The notes: generated by a model from the sequence alone, not told the origin. A stretch of 26,832 nucleotides of DNA from Candidatus Pacearchaeota archaeon (GCA_002690445.1 NZER01000256.1:1-26832); one strand, 5' to 3'; counted from the stretch's first letter, positions 7,854 through 16,385 are shown. Made by a program: numbers and translations.

Positions 7854-8272
7854 CTTAACACCTTCCTTATTTCTGACTCAACTATCTTCTTCACAGTACC
7901 CTTCTCACTCTCTGCTGTTTTTTTTGCTATTTGATACCCTTTAAAACCACTGCTTCTATGACTCCTGGGTGCTCCCTGACTACTTGCCCCATCTTCCACC
8001 CAGTCAGAATAAATGACCATTGGCTCCACTCTAATTTTTGGGTTTCTCTCATACGATAAAAAATGTTCTGTCATAGTCTCTACATTATTATTAACCTTCC
8101 AAGATGACCTGTATCGCCCAGTGACCACAGGACTCTTTAGCTTTGCAACTCGTTCAATATGGAATCCTGCTTTCATCAGTCCAATGGCAACTCCTTCTGT
8201 TATCTTATATGTGGGCACTTTGTATTGAGATAAATCAACTCTGAGAGAAACTGCTGATTTTGTTTGTGCCAT
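7850..8272 (-). CDS. Neck / tail completion protein, HK97 gp10-like (140 aa)
   Basis: The frame is open from ATG 8299, but the ATG at 8272 is preferred: GGGGTGGATTGAA precedes it and it lies one base after the connector stop. The protein contains the gp10-type core: a helix with GLMKAGFHIERVAKLKSPVV, then TGRYRSSWKV, and a later VIYSDWVEDG. In this family the 'VDTGRLRSS' motif is typical. gp10-like proteins join head and tail. The C-terminus is a basic helix (GTVKKIVESEIRKVLR), and its stop overlaps the holin-like start. Confidence 0.78.
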   Translation of the reverse strand: MAQTKSAVSLRVDLSQYKVPTYKITEGVAIGLMKAGFHIERVAKLKSPVVTGRYRSSWKVNNNVETMTEHFLSYERNPKIRVEPMVIYSDWVEDGASSQGAPRSHRSSGFKGYQIAKKTAESEKGTVKKIVESEIRKVLR

Positions 8273-8273
8273 T

Positions 8274-8639
8274 TCAATCCACCCCTGAATCCACGTCATT
8301 CACTCCAACATAATATCGTTTCTCCTTCGTGGCATTTAAATAGAGCTCAACATTCTTGAAGGCTCGTGTTCTAAGCCTCTCAGCTTTCACTACTAGCTCC
8401 TCACCATATTTCTCGCTGTTCTGCTCAATCCACAGCACAGCAGACAAGTCGTTCTCTGCATGAACTATTATGCTTGGAGGACTAACCAATGAGCTGACGT
8501 TATGGAGCTTCAGCATCTCATTGATAATATCATTCGCATACCTCTGAGCCTCATCAAGCTCCACATCAAAATCAGTGACACCACTAGGGATGGCACTGGT
8601 CAAACGTTCTTTAACTGCATCCATCGCCCCATAAGCCAT
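8274..8639 (-). CDS. Head-tail connector / adaptor protein (gp6/gp15-like, 121 aa)
   Basis: The ATG at 8639 has GGAGGT 8 nt upstream. The protein is mostly helical: MDAVKERLTSAIP, then a loop and DFDVELDEAQRYANDIINEM, then SIIVHAENDLSAVLWIEQNS and a helix AERLRTRAFKNVELYLNATK. Adaptor proteins that dock under the portal have this short all-helical form with a conserved acidic 'AA...A..L' helix. Its position between capsid-proximal genes and the gp10-like gene fits. The family call is moderate because these sequences diverge quickly. Confidence 0.65.
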   Translation of the reverse strand: MAYGAMDAVKERLTSAIPSGVTDFDVELDEAQRYANDIINEMLKLHNVSSLVSPPSIIVHAENDLSAVLWIEQNSEKYGEELVVKAERLRTRAFKNVELYLNATKEKRYYVGVNDVDSGVD

Positions 8640-8640
8640 C

Positions 8641-9285
8641 TTATCTGACCTCCACCTTTGCCTTACAGTTCTTTAAGTCTATCTCAATATTCTTAATATT
8701 TTTCCCCTTAGTCCTCTCATTAGCCCAGCCTTGCAATACATCCAGGTCTCTCGCCTGACGCTCATCCAGGACCTTGTTCATCCAGTCATCTCCATACTGG
8801 ATTCTGAGCTTCTCACCCATCTGCCAAATCATCAACACAAAATCGAAGAACCTGTCCCTATAATATGGGTCTCCCTCGACAATAACCGTCAGGGTGTCAA
8901 AGGCTACTTCAACCCATTCTATAAAATGCCGAGCCTCCCAGTCTCCTCCAACATCCATGCCCTGCTTCCTGCTCTCCTCAAGGAAACTCTGGATTATGGC
9001 TTCACTCCTCTTAGCCCTGTCCACATAGGTGTCTCGCATACCCTGGAGCAATACTGCATCTGGTTCTGTGAGCTTAGGCATCCCCAAGACCTTGGGGAAC
9101 ATGCTCATAAGTTTAGGGAGGTGTCGTAGGAATTTTTTGACAAGATGAACTCTTGGATCTACAGCATGACCATCAGTATTTCTGAGATGTTCTTGCAAAT
9201 CCTCTCCTGCAAATGTAACATTGTTTATGTCATAGGTCTTTCCATCCTCAGTAAATTTCTTCACGATCTTAAATATATTCTTCAC
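8641..9285 (-). CDS. Unknown head-module protein, paralogue B of tandem pair (214 aa)
   Basis: The start is GTG 9285, abutting the stop TAG of the upstream paralogue, with GGAGG 8 nt before. It shares with its neighbour the order: a KTYDINNVTFAGEDLQEH-type strand (about residues 17-34), DPRVHLVKKFLRHLPKL (43-59), GMPKLTEP (68-75), and near the end GDDWMNKVLDE and LDVLQGWAN. It is predicted to be largely helical with no enzyme motif. It lies between the small basic protein next to the capsid gene and the connector, a place for head, vertex or neck proteins. I do not recognise the family. Confidence 0.8.
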   Translation of the reverse strand: MKNIFKIVKKFTEDGKTYDINNVTFAGEDLQEHLRNTDGHAVDPRVHLVKKFLRHLPKLMSMFPKVLGMPKLTEPDAVLLQGMRDTYVDRAKRSEAIIQSFLEESRKQGMDVGGDWEARHFIEWVEVAFDTLTVIVEGDPYYRDRFFDFVLMIWQMGEKLRIQYGDDWMNKVLDERQARDLDVLQGWANERTKGKNIKNIEIDLKNCKAKVEVR

Positions 9286-9945
9286 CTAACCTGCCTCCAC
9301 ATTAATCTTGCCCTTATTAAAACCATCAATCTTGATGTCCCTTCCATTCTTATTAGCCCATGCCTCTAACATATCCAAAGTCCCTTCATTCTGTTCTACT
9401 ATCAGCTTCTCAATCCAGTCATCACCTATGTTATCACTACATGATTCACCCCACTGAGCAACCAATATTAGTGCGTCAAGTATTCGGGTGCGATAATAAA
9501 CATCTGCCTCGGCTATGATTATGAGCCCATCGAATACTGAGCCCACAAATGTTTTAACGTGCTCAGCATTCCAGTTAGTGCTTATGTTCCTATCGCCTGC
9601 CTCATTAATATCCTTTAAAGCCTCCTGAAGCTGTTTCTCACTCGTGTCTATCCTGAGCAGATACTGTTCTTTAAGACTTTGCAAGAGCAGGCTCGTTGGA
9701 TTCGTCAGCTTAGGCATGCCCCTAATCTCTGGGAAAGCCCTCACTAATTCAGGAATGTGCCTGATGAATTTTTTGATGAGAGCAACTCTAGGGTCTAACG
9801 AGGTTCCACTCGTCTCCTCATGCGTCTTATGAATATCATCACCACTGAAGCTCACATCTGTGACATGGTACTCTTTTCCACTATGCTTAAAGCGTCTCAG
9901 ATACCATGATATTAATTTAAAAAATAAAAGATGGAGGAGTCTCAT
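9286..9945 (-). CDS. Unknown head-module protein, paralogue A of tandem pair (219 aa)
   Basis: The ATG at 9945 overlaps the previous stop and follows GGAGG by 5 nt. Shared landmarks with the next gene are KEYHVTDVSFSGDDIHK (24-40), DPRVALIKKFIRHIPEL (51-67), GMPKLTNP (76-83), and a C-terminal GDDWIEKLIVEQ with LDMLEAWAN. The N-terminus here carries an additional hydrophobic/basic stretch (LLHLLFFKLISWYLRRFK) absent from paralogue B; this could be a membrane-proximal helix. The pair presumably arose by tandem gene duplication. The role is unknown; a heteromeric vertex or neck component is one possibility. Confidence 0.8.
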   Translation of the reverse strand: MRLLHLLFFKLISWYLRRFKHSGKEYHVTDVSFSGDDIHKTHEETSGTSLDPRVALIKKFIRHIPELVRAFPEIRGMPKLTNPTSLLLQSLKEQYLLRIDTSEKQLQEALKDINEAGDRNISTNWNAEHVKTFVGSVFDGLIIIAEADVYYRTRILDALILVAQWGESCSDNIGDDWIEKLIVEQNEGTLDMLEAWANKNGRDIKIDGFNKGKINVEAG

Positions 9946-10133
9946 TTCCTCCTCCTAAGTTTCTTCTTCTGCGTTGGCTTTCGTTTAGGTGTGGCAGTCT
10001 TAACCTCTGGCACGACCTCGATGCTGTTGCCTAGATGAGTCGCCTTATCCTCAGACAAGTCAACTTGGTCTCCAGCGTTGTAGGTCATACCATCTAATCT
10101 TAAACTGCCCACCTTAACGATTACCTTAACCAC
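9942..10133 (-). CDS. Small basic capsid-associated protein (63 aa)
   Basis: GTG start with GGAGG 9 nt upstream. The first 45 residues look like a small beta domain (KVGSLRLDGMTYNAGDQVDL, then SEDKATHLGNSIEVVPEV), a pattern common to short proteins encoded directly after phage capsid genes. The last 18 residues are extremely basic (TPKRKPTQKKKLRRRK), suggesting contact with packaged DNA or with acidic capsid surfaces. ATGA overlap with paralogue A. The exact function is unknown. Confidence 0.75.
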   Translation of the reverse strand: MVKVIVKVGSLRLDGMTYNAGDQVDLSEDKATHLGNSIEVVPEVKTATPKRKPTQKKKLRRRK

Positions 10134-10150
10134 TATGCACAGCCTCCTTC

Positions 10151-11020
10151 TCAGATACTTGAGAGCTTGCAGATAGCGTTGGTGTCATAGATTATTGGCA
10201 CACAAGCCATAAAGACACGCCCTAGCGTGTCCTTGGTATCTGCATCCTGCCAGGTCTCAGTTGTTATGTCCTGGGCAAAGGCTACTTTCAGTGTTCCCTG
10301 TGACGGATGAGCTGTCAGCATACCAGTTCCAGCAGTTACAAAAGGCGAGACAAACACATCTCCACCAATCATGTTCTTAACACGCTCAAACTCTAACAGT
10401 CCTCCAGTATGCACAGAGCCAGCAAGTTCAGCATACTGTACAGGGTTTAAAGTTAAATTATATGCTGGCATGATGTTATCTGCCATCAATAAAGCCATAC
10501 CACCAGCCACTGCTGTTATTGCGTTCCCTGCAGTCCCAAAGTCCTTCCCAGTCGAATAATCGTTATTCGCTGACTGATAGAGTCCATTGATGTCATAGTT
10601 TGAACCATCAGCTGTCCAGCCCTGCAATATCATATCAGTGAAAGCATATGATACTTTATAGGCACAGCTCTCTGCTGTTGAAGTGTCCAAGGGAGTTCCT
10701 GTGCGTGTACTGCTAGCCAGGTCTCTCCTTCCTATCCTGAATTTCTTTTCAAGAACAGGGACTTTAACATTAGACCTGGTCAAATCAACTATATCCTCAC
10801 TACCTGTAGTGAAAGCATAACTGATTATCGCATCAGCAACCTCTGTCAATTTGTCAAAGCTGTACTGCTGAACTCCAATCCCAAGAGGTCCTATTGGCGA
10901 TACTAGACTCCTTGCCATAGCAACATTCCTGCGAGCAGTTACAACCACTGCATCCTGAAGCTCTCTATATTGCTCAGTTGTTACAGGAGCATTTCCTTTT
11001 AATTCTTGTATATTAAGCAT
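10151..11020 (-). CDS. Major capsid protein, encapsulin-like HK97 fold (289 aa)
   Basis: The ATG at 11020 is chosen because GGAGGTGA (11036-11029) lies exactly 8 nt upstream; a GTG at 11032 would overlap that site. The chain has encapsulin-type features: VTARRNVAMARSLVSPIGPL near residue 35, then GIGVQQYSFDKLTEV, VPVLEKKFRIGRRDLASS (E-loop region), and AYKVSYAFTDMILQGWTADG, with NGLYQSA and a C-terminal domain ending VFMACVPIIYDTNAICKL. No separate N-terminal delta domain is evident, which matches encapsulin-like capsids; scaffolding is instead provided by the protease-fused protein downstream of the portal. It is the expected major coat protein by position and length. Confidence 0.85.
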   Translation of the reverse strand: MLNIQELKGNAPVTTEQYRELQDAVVVTARRNVAMARSLVSPIGPLGIGVQQYSFDKLTEVADAIISYAFTTGSEDIVDLTRSNVKVPVLEKKFRIGRRDLASSTRTGTPLDTSTAESCAYKVSYAFTDMILQGWTADGSNYDINGLYQSANNDYSTGKDFGTAGNAITAVAGGMALLMADNIMPAYNLTLNPVQYAELAGSVHTGGLLEFERVKNMIGGDVFVSPFVTAGTGMLTAHPSQGTLKVAFAQDITTETWQDADTKDTLGRVFMACVPIIYDTNAICKLSSI

Positions 11021-11036
11021 TTCCTTATTCACCTCC

Positions 11037-11516
11037 TTAGATTAAACTAAGCACAGCACAGTCAGTGATGCTTGTCGATGCGTTTACTGATTCCATAGCA
11101 ATTGCTATTGGCACGCTCTTCATTGAGGCTGAGCCTTCGGTGGTTACTGCTGTCAGCATACCACTCTCGCCTGCACACAAATACTGTCCCTTAGTTGCGT
11201 TCACTGCACTAAGTGCACTTACTATAATGAAATGTCCTCCATTAAGCACAGGAGCAAAGTCACCAGTTGAATAGGCAGTATCCTCATCAGAAGGCTTATA
11301 TGATGCACTTGCTTGCTCATATCCCAGCCAGCCGATAGGCATGTTAGTTACATTGTCTGTGGCACTCTTAACTCCTGCATCATCATCATTAGTGCCCTTA
11401 TAGACTAGGCGACCAGGTAATGCAGGACCTGTACTATCTACCTTATGCTCCATCACTAGAGGGTTTCCACGTTCCACTATTTTTCCTGTGGGTTTCTGTA
11501 GCTGATTATATGCCAT
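11037..11516 (-). CDS. Capsid decoration / head-stabilising protein candidate (159 aa)
   Basis: ATG at 11516 with GGAGGT 7 nt upstream, immediately after the protease-scaffold stop. The chain is a small, Ala/Ser/Gly-rich beta protein (GKIVERGNPLVMEHKVDSTG; PGRLVYKGTNDDDAGVKSAT; GYEQASASYKPSDEDTAYST; VNATKGQYLCAGESGMLTAV). Such proteins in this position, between protease/scaffold and capsid protein, usually decorate the outer shell (gpD or DUF2190-like group). The match is by context and composition. Confidence 0.65.
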   Translation of the reverse strand: MAYNQLQKPTGKIVERGNPLVMEHKVDSTGPALPGRLVYKGTNDDDAGVKSATDNVTNMPIGWLGYEQASASYKPSDEDTAYSTGDFAPVLNGGHFIIVSALSAVNATKGQYLCAGESGMLTAVTTEGSASMKSVPIAIAMESVNASTSITDCAVLSLI

Positions 11517-12830
11517 TTAGATAACCTCCTCTTCAACCCAGGTCTTTCCACCTTCATCAAGCAGTCCACGAGTCTCCTTTTCCTCAGATTCTGAGACCTT
11601 CATGCTTCTGTCAGCACTTACTAGCGAGTCTCTAAGGACCTTAAGCTGGTCTACTGTCCAGCTCTCATAGACTTCAGGCTTGCTATTATTGCTCTTGATA
11701 ATCTCTGCTATCAGAGCGTTGCACTGGGTTTCTTCGTCTAATTTTCTTCTGGACTCAAACTCATCGAGTCGAGCCCCAGTTTCACTGAGTTGTTCCTCAA
11801 GTGCCTTAATCTTGCCCTGGAGGTTCTCCTTATCTTGGGCGAGAGTGTTGGCACGAGCCTGCAACTCTTCTTCTTTTTCACTCAATTTATCGACCTCCGA
11901 TTTCTTTCTGTCATAGTCGCCTATCTCATATTGTTTAGCGTGAGCGACTAGATGACTCTTAGCTCTTGCTTTAAGCTCCCTCTTCAAACTACTCTGAGGG
12001 ACTCTGGCTAACGCATTTTTAAGATGTGGTAAATCCACGCTCTCCTTCTCATTAGCCATCTTCACATCACTGGTATGATGAGGGAGATGTCTCAAGCTCC
12101 TGGGCTTGGTCTTGCCCTCATTATCCTTTTCTCCACCTCCCTCTATCACAGCAAACGCTGTGTCTGGTAATGTGTTAATAAATGCAGTTGTCCATTCAGC
12201 ATTCTCTCGAATACCACCTGATTCTGTCTTTGGTATTCTGTTGATAAGATTAGATTTAATTGAACTCAATTTCAAGCCTATCTGATTCATAATGTTCATA
12301 TCCTGTTTCCCCAGGTCTGACCGACCAAGCCCACAGCCATCATCCCAGCTACAAGCCCCCTCAAGCACCCTGGCGAGGTGGTCATAATATATGTCCTTCT
12401 CAACATGGTCATAGGATTCTTTATTAAACTCGCCCTCTTCAGGAATTGTTGTAGCGTGATAACCTATGCTGACTTCTATCCTGTCATCATTCTCAAGGGC
12501 TTTAACTATGGATATATTCCTCTCATCCTCTTTAAATAGATATACATTAGCAGTTAATAGCCTCTCATTGTCATTTGCTTCCACATCCCATATAAAACCA
12601 CTCGCCTGATTGGAACTTGTAACAGGGATAAACTTCCCCTCCTCCTCTGGATGACCATTAGGGATGAAAGGTCTCCCATTCAACCATAAGCTAGTGTTCT
12701 TTAACTCCTCATAAGTCTTAAACCCTCTGTTCTGGACTCCCTCCCTCGTGGGGACAACTGGGACCACCCAATGGCTCTCAGTTTCTGTCACCTGATCGCC
12801 CAGCCTTGTGTTAGCACATAATAATTTCAT
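11517..12830 (-). CDS. Prohead maturation protease fused to scaffold (DUF2213-like, 437 aa)
   Basis: Residues 1-165 match the DUF2213 prohead protease pattern: NRGFKTYEEL, NGRPFIPNGHP (H60 as probable catalytic His), RIEVSIGYHA (S121 as probable nucleophile) and DHLARVLEGACSWDDG. Residues 211-305 form a second module (WTTAFINTLPDTAFAVIEGG; RSLRHLPHH; VDLPHLKNALARVPQSSL), which I recognise as a recurrent phage-associated domain of unknown role. Residues about 308-376 are a long Glu/Lys/Leu coiled coil, as in scaffolds, and the C-terminus is acidic. Fusion of protease and scaffold allows one gene to build and then mature the prohead. The catalytic residues are inferred from family patterns. Confidence 0.85.
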   Translation of the reverse strand: MKLLCANTRLGDQVTETESHWVVPVVPTREGVQNRGFKTYEELKNTSLWLNGRPFIPNGHPEEEGKFIPVTSSNQASGFIWDVEANDNERLLTANVYLFKEDERNISIVKALENDDRIEVSIGYHATTIPEEGEFNKESYDHVEKDIYYDHLARVLEGACSWDDGCGLGRSDLGKQDMNIMNQIGLKLSSIKSNLINRIPKTESGGIRENAEWTTAFINTLPDTAFAVIEGGGEKDNEGKTKPRSLRHLPHHTSDVKMANEKESVDLPHLKNALARVPQSSLKRELKARAKSHLVAHAKQYEIGDYDRKKSEVDKLSEKEEELQARANTLAQDKENLQGKIKALEEQLSETGARLDEFESRRKLDEETQCNALIAEIIKSNNSKPEVYESWTVDQLKVLRDSLVSADRSMKVSESEEKETRGLLDEGGKTWVEEEVI

Positions 12831-12964
12831 TTCTTTAACACCACAAAATCCTCATAGAGGAGGCTACCATCCTCATATACCTGAACTATTGCCCTGACAG
12901 CACTATCTTTTTGAACCACCCTATCAGAATCGTCTAGGTATGTAATAACTTTCTCTCTAACCAT
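12827..12964 (-). CDS. Small ORF between portal and protease genes (45 aa)
   Basis: ATG at 12964 with AGGAG 9 nt upstream; TGA overlaps the protease ATG (ATGA). The product begins MVREKVITYLDDSDRVVQKD and ends with a strand-like YEDGSLLYEDFVVLKK. Tight spacing on both sides and a good ribosome binding site argue for a real gene. No family is recognised. Two short acidic/hydrophobic strands suggest a small folded or assembly-chaperone-like protein. Confidence 0.7.
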   Translation of the reverse strand: MVREKVITYLDDSDRVVQKDSAVRAIVQVYEDGSLLYEDFVVLKK

Positions 12965-12979
12965 ATTACCAACGTCTCC

Positions 12980-15900
12980 TTATGTAATTTTTCTCCTTGA
13001 CCTTTCCATATCTCCAAACATCTTTTCAAAATAGATAAACTTTCCTGGATATTTCTTCTTATCTAATCTCCCTGTCATATAATAGCTATAAGTTTCAGCA
13101 AACTCCTCTGCCTGATTTATTCTAGCATATTCAGACACTTGATTATGTATGCTCCCTCCACCCTTTTTTATAGTTCTCTCATAATTCTTCCTGTCTTTTA
13201 TAATCCATGTCTTTTTCCCTTTAATTAGAATTTGATGTCCAAAACCTTCCTTAGTATGATGCCCTATTTCATGTGCAAGCACCCTGGCTATTCCTCTCTC
13301 TTTATATAAAGTTCCCACATGACTCCCAGACCTATGCTGAACAGGGACCTTGAAAAACTCTATGGTACTTGCCATGCCATGTATTGGTTTCCTCGTCTCA
13401 AGTGCCTGGGGAGGTTTAACTGCAAACATTCGAGCCTCAGTAACGCCCCCTTTATCCATCTTAGTATAATTATGGATAACAATCCTCTTCACATTCTCTC
13501 TGTGTATTTGTGGCACAGTATTAAGCACCTCAAAAATCTTCTCAGGCGTTACATAAGTGTTTCCTGGATGATGTAATATCTCAATATTATGCGTTCTTTT
13601 CGCACCTCTCCCATCTGTGTAAGAATGACTCTTCACCTTATAGGCATCATATTTCCCACCCTTGAGATGAATACCTTTAGCCCTATAAGCATAATAAGGG
13701 TCCCATTTTCTAAAGCCTTCTGGGAAACTCTTGAAGTTACGGTCACCTCTCTTCCATAGCACAGGAGTATCAGATTTAACCATGTTATCTTCCCATGACA
13801 TCGAATCTCTCTTAACCACTGGTTCATACTGTCCTTCCTTTGGAAGTGGGATATATGGTGCAATACTGCACCTGCAATTAACTAACTTCCCAGCAGATGC
13901 TGAAGAGTCCCCAGGGTGCATCATACCATTATCAAAGAACTCGTCTATGGGCACTATCTTCATGTGGACTTGAGCATGGGATGGTCTCACCTTACTATCC
14001 CCAGCAGTCAGCCATTGTTTAAACTCAACCATGTTCTCCTGATACTGGTCAAATTGCCCAGTGTTGATAGAGCCTATCACACCAGTTCTAGCGATGGTGT
14101 TAGCACGTTTTGAACTAGCATCCATAACTCCCCGAATACGCTGGGCAATCTGTGGAGTGCCCTCTCCCTTCTGCATACCCGTTATCATCGCTGAGCTGAC
14201 TTTATCCCTTGTTGTCTTTGAAATCTCCCCAGCCATCTTAGCCGAATTTTTGCTGATTGCTAGTATGGCTTTATGTTCAAGCTGGACATACCTGCCCCCT
14301 GCAACCATGCTGGCTCCTTTTGCTCCTTTATCTGTCGCCTCCATGCTCATATTCTTCAATATCTCTGCAAGCTCAGCCTCCCCCTCAGCTATCGCATCAT
14401 TCACAGGGGTATTAGCTAAGAAGAGAGACTTTGTATCATTAATGGTCTTTGAGGTTCCTGAGAATCTTTTAAGTATCAGTTTCCCTTGTTTGACAAAAAA
14501 CTTCTCCAGAATCTTCACATATTTATCCTGTAAAGATGTGGAGTCAATGAATGTCTCCTCCCAGTTTCTCTTGGCGTGTGGCTCTGTCACTGTCACTATG
14601 GTGTCATCATCATCCTCAAATGTGAACTCGTTGGTTTTAAAATGCGAGTCTAGCCTAGCCTGGTTTCCAGCCTCTGCATTTATCTTAGGCTCTTCAATCA
14701 TGTTTACTTTCATATTCCCTAGGGCTTTTTTCACATCCTCTGGCTTCCATCCTAAGATTTTCTCTAATATTACCTCCTTTGATAATAAGGGCTCATACTG
14801 TCCTGAGCCACTGAGTAGCCAGGCAGTCCTGCTCCTATTAGCAAGGTCAATCCCTATGTTCTTCTCAATGAGGTTCTTCTCCTTCTCACTCATCTCAAAC
14901 AATGGGTTCCAGGTGAGAGAGAACTCGCCATCAGGCAAGACCCCAGCACTTTGTAGTCTGTTGAAAAAGGTCCTCATCACTGGCTCGGCATAATTTTCTT
15001 GGCGAGCAGATATTCCTGCATAATAAGCACGCACATCCTCCGATGCGGAAGAGAGCTGTCCAGCCTCTGAGCCGAATAACATCCTCTGGGGAATATCAAC
15101 AGAAGCTGAGACGAGTCTCATGAGCATGGTCTCAATCTTATCAACAGGCACCATCTGACCTGAACCCACAAGGGGCTCGATTGTCACGCCAGCAGTCTTA
15201 ATCCTCTGCCTCACCCCTGTCCTGAAATTGTCGAGCTGATTATCAATATCGCTCTCCACATCGCTGTCAGGTCTCTCCTCGAATTTGACGTGCCAAGGGG
15301 GGACGACTCTTTGAAAAGCCCCCTCTGAGCTCGCCCACGCCAGGTTCTCTAGGCTCTGGATATAATCATAGGCTCTTTCAAGGGCAGGGATGGAATCACT
15401 AAATGGGTCTCCCAGGTGCTCCTCGCATAATACTAATATCCTACTAATATGGATTGTCCTCTCATCACTGCCCACTCTAATTATTATGCTGACAGGCTCG
15501 CCATAAGTGGGGCTCTGCTTGTCTTTATTCCTCTCAATCCTGGCAATCTGATAACTCCTATAAGCCCTCAGGTACTCGATGCCCTGAGCCCTCTCAAGTG
15601 GCTCGGCAATATTTTTCCCGTCACGGATACCCATGAAGATAATGCTGTAGCCATCGAGTCTAGCGAATATGTCTGCAAGCCTGAAAACCCTCCAAGCCTG
15701 TAGGTTCCTGTTCATCACTTCAATCTCACGAGCCAAGCCCTCCATCTCTGTCTCAACTGTGAACCACTCCCTGAAAGTATCATCAGCCTTCTTGTTAATA
15801 ATCGAGCCCCCGATAGTCCTCTTGAACATATTCTCATAATCACGCCTGTTAATGCTCGCAGGATAACCTGTGATTGTTGTCGAGCTAGTGCTGAGCTGTC

Positions 15901-16024
15901 TCTCAGTAGGGCTCTCACCACCCATCGCACCATCACTCCTGAACTGCTTAACCAATGAGAGAGCCTCCTCCCTGCTGTTAGTTATGAAAGAACCACTCAG
16001 CTTCATATTATCATCCCTACTCAT
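12980..16024 (-). CDS. Portal protein fused to MuF minor head domain and C-terminal zinc metallopeptidase (1014 aa)
   Basis: The ATG at 16024 is preferred (8-bp overlap with the upstream gene, GGAGG 10 nt upstream); an ATG at 16072 lacks a ribosome binding site. Residues about 1-445 are a Phage_portal_3/DUF1073-type portal (AWRVFRLADIFARLDGYSII; LFGSEAGQLSSASEDVRAYY). Residues about 545-726 are a MuF minor head domain (ARTGVIGSINTGQ; QWLTAGDSKVRPSHAQVHMK; ending VNCRCSIAPY). The remaining ~290 residues hold a metallopeptidase signature, LAHEIGHHTKEGFG (HExxH at about 918-922), with AEEFAETYSYY (E977 as candidate third zinc ligand), a pattern like lethal-factor-type zincins. Portal-MuF fusions are known; the appended peptidase is unusual and may be released or ejected on infection. 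Confidence 0.85.
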   Translation of the reverse strand: MSRDDNMKLSGSFITNSREEALSLVKQFRSDGAMGGESPTERQLSTSSTTITGYPASINRRDYENMFKRTIGGSIINKKADDTFREWFTVETEMEGLAREIEVMNRNLQAWRVFRLADIFARLDGYSIIFMGIRDGKNIAEPLERAQGIEYLRAYRSYQIARIERNKDKQSPTYGEPVSIIIRVGSDERTIHISRILVLCEEHLGDPFSDSIPALERAYDYIQSLENLAWASSEGAFQRVVPPWHVKFEERPDSDVESDIDNQLDNFRTGVRQRIKTAGVTIEPLVGSGQMVPVDKIETMLMRLVSASVDIPQRMLFGSEAGQLSSASEDVRAYYAGISARQENYAEPVMRTFFNRLQSAGVLPDGEFSLTWNPLFEMSEKEKNLIEKNIGIDLANRSRTAWLLSGSGQYEPLLSKEVILEKILGWKPEDVKKALGNMKVNMIEEPKINAEAGNQARLDSHFKTNEFTFEDDDDTIVTVTEPHAKRNWEETFIDSTSLQDKYVKILEKFFVKQGKLILKRFSGTSKTINDTKSLFLANTPVNDAIAEGEAELAEILKNMSMEATDKGAKGASMVAGGRYVQLEHKAILAISKNSAKMAGEISKTTRDKVSSAMITGMQKGEGTPQIAQRIRGVMDASSKRANTIARTGVIGSINTGQFDQYQENMVEFKQWLTAGDSKVRPSHAQVHMKIVPIDEFFDNGMMHPGDSSASAGKLVNCRCSIAPYIPLPKEGQYEPVVKRDSMSWEDNMVKSDTPVLWKRGDRNFKSFPEGFRKWDPYYAYRAKGIHLKGGKYDAYKVKSHSYTDGRGAKRTHNIEILHHPGNTYVTPEKIFEVLNTVPQIHRENVKRIVIHNYTKMDKGGVTEARMFAVKPPQALETRKPIHGMASTIEFFKVPVQHRSGSHVGTLYKERGIARVLAHEIGHHTKEGFGHQILIKGKKTWIIKDRKNYERTIKKGGGSIHNQVSEYARINQAEEFAETYSYYMTGRLDKKKYPGKFIYFEKMFGDMERSRRKIT

Positions 16025-16385
16025 TCTCTCTTTTGCCTCCATCATGTGCAACTCCCACCAGCCTCTCAACATTCTTCAAACGCCTTAACAACTCCTGAGA
16101 CCATGGGTTAATATTCCTGGGGGCATACTCCTGCTCCTTCTGCCATATTTTAAGTTTATGCTGATCTAAATATCCTAATGAAAAAGCAACAACAGCGATG
16201 ACTGGAATCATATACAGGAGCCATGAGGGAGGGATATAAAGCCCTAATGGGTTGAGTATGAACTCGTTAAGAAGGGCTGTGAAACCACTAATCTTCAACA
16301 GGTCAATAGGTCGCCTTATAATATTCATACCCCTATCATACTTGTACTGCCCGCTGACATACCAGTCCTGCCACGCCCTGTTCAT
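16017..16385 (-). CDS. Small membrane-anchored protein in packaging module (122 aa)
   Basis: The ATG at 16385 overlaps the terminase stop (ATGA). A GTG at 16397 is possible but less likely. The chain has a hydrophilic, aromatic N-terminus (NRAWQDWYVSGQYKYDRG), an amphipathic stretch, one clear transmembrane helix at about residues 53-72 (SWLLYMIPVIAVVAFSLGYL) and a charged cytoplasmic-like tail ending GVAHDGGKRENE. A membrane protein between terminase and portal genes is uncommon in textbook gene orders. It could anchor or orient the assembling packaging motor, or be a virion component. No family is recognised. Confidence 0.75.
   Translation of the reverse strand: MNRAWQDWYVSGQYKYDRGMNIIRRPIDLLKISGFTALLNEFILNPLGLYIPPSWLLYMIPVIAVVAFSLGYLDQHKLKIWQKEQEYAPRNINPWSQELLRRLKNVERLVGVAHDGGKRENE

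Noticed and set aside
7423..7944. A 173-codon plus-strand frame over the holin-like gene
   Set aside because: It covers a coupled leftward gene pair, and its product is low in motif content.
14061..14993. A 310-codon open frame on the plus strand inside the portal-MuF gene
   Set aside because: It runs antisense to a well-supported fusion gene, has no ribosome binding site or family motif, and its composition is that of a complementary-strand shadow.
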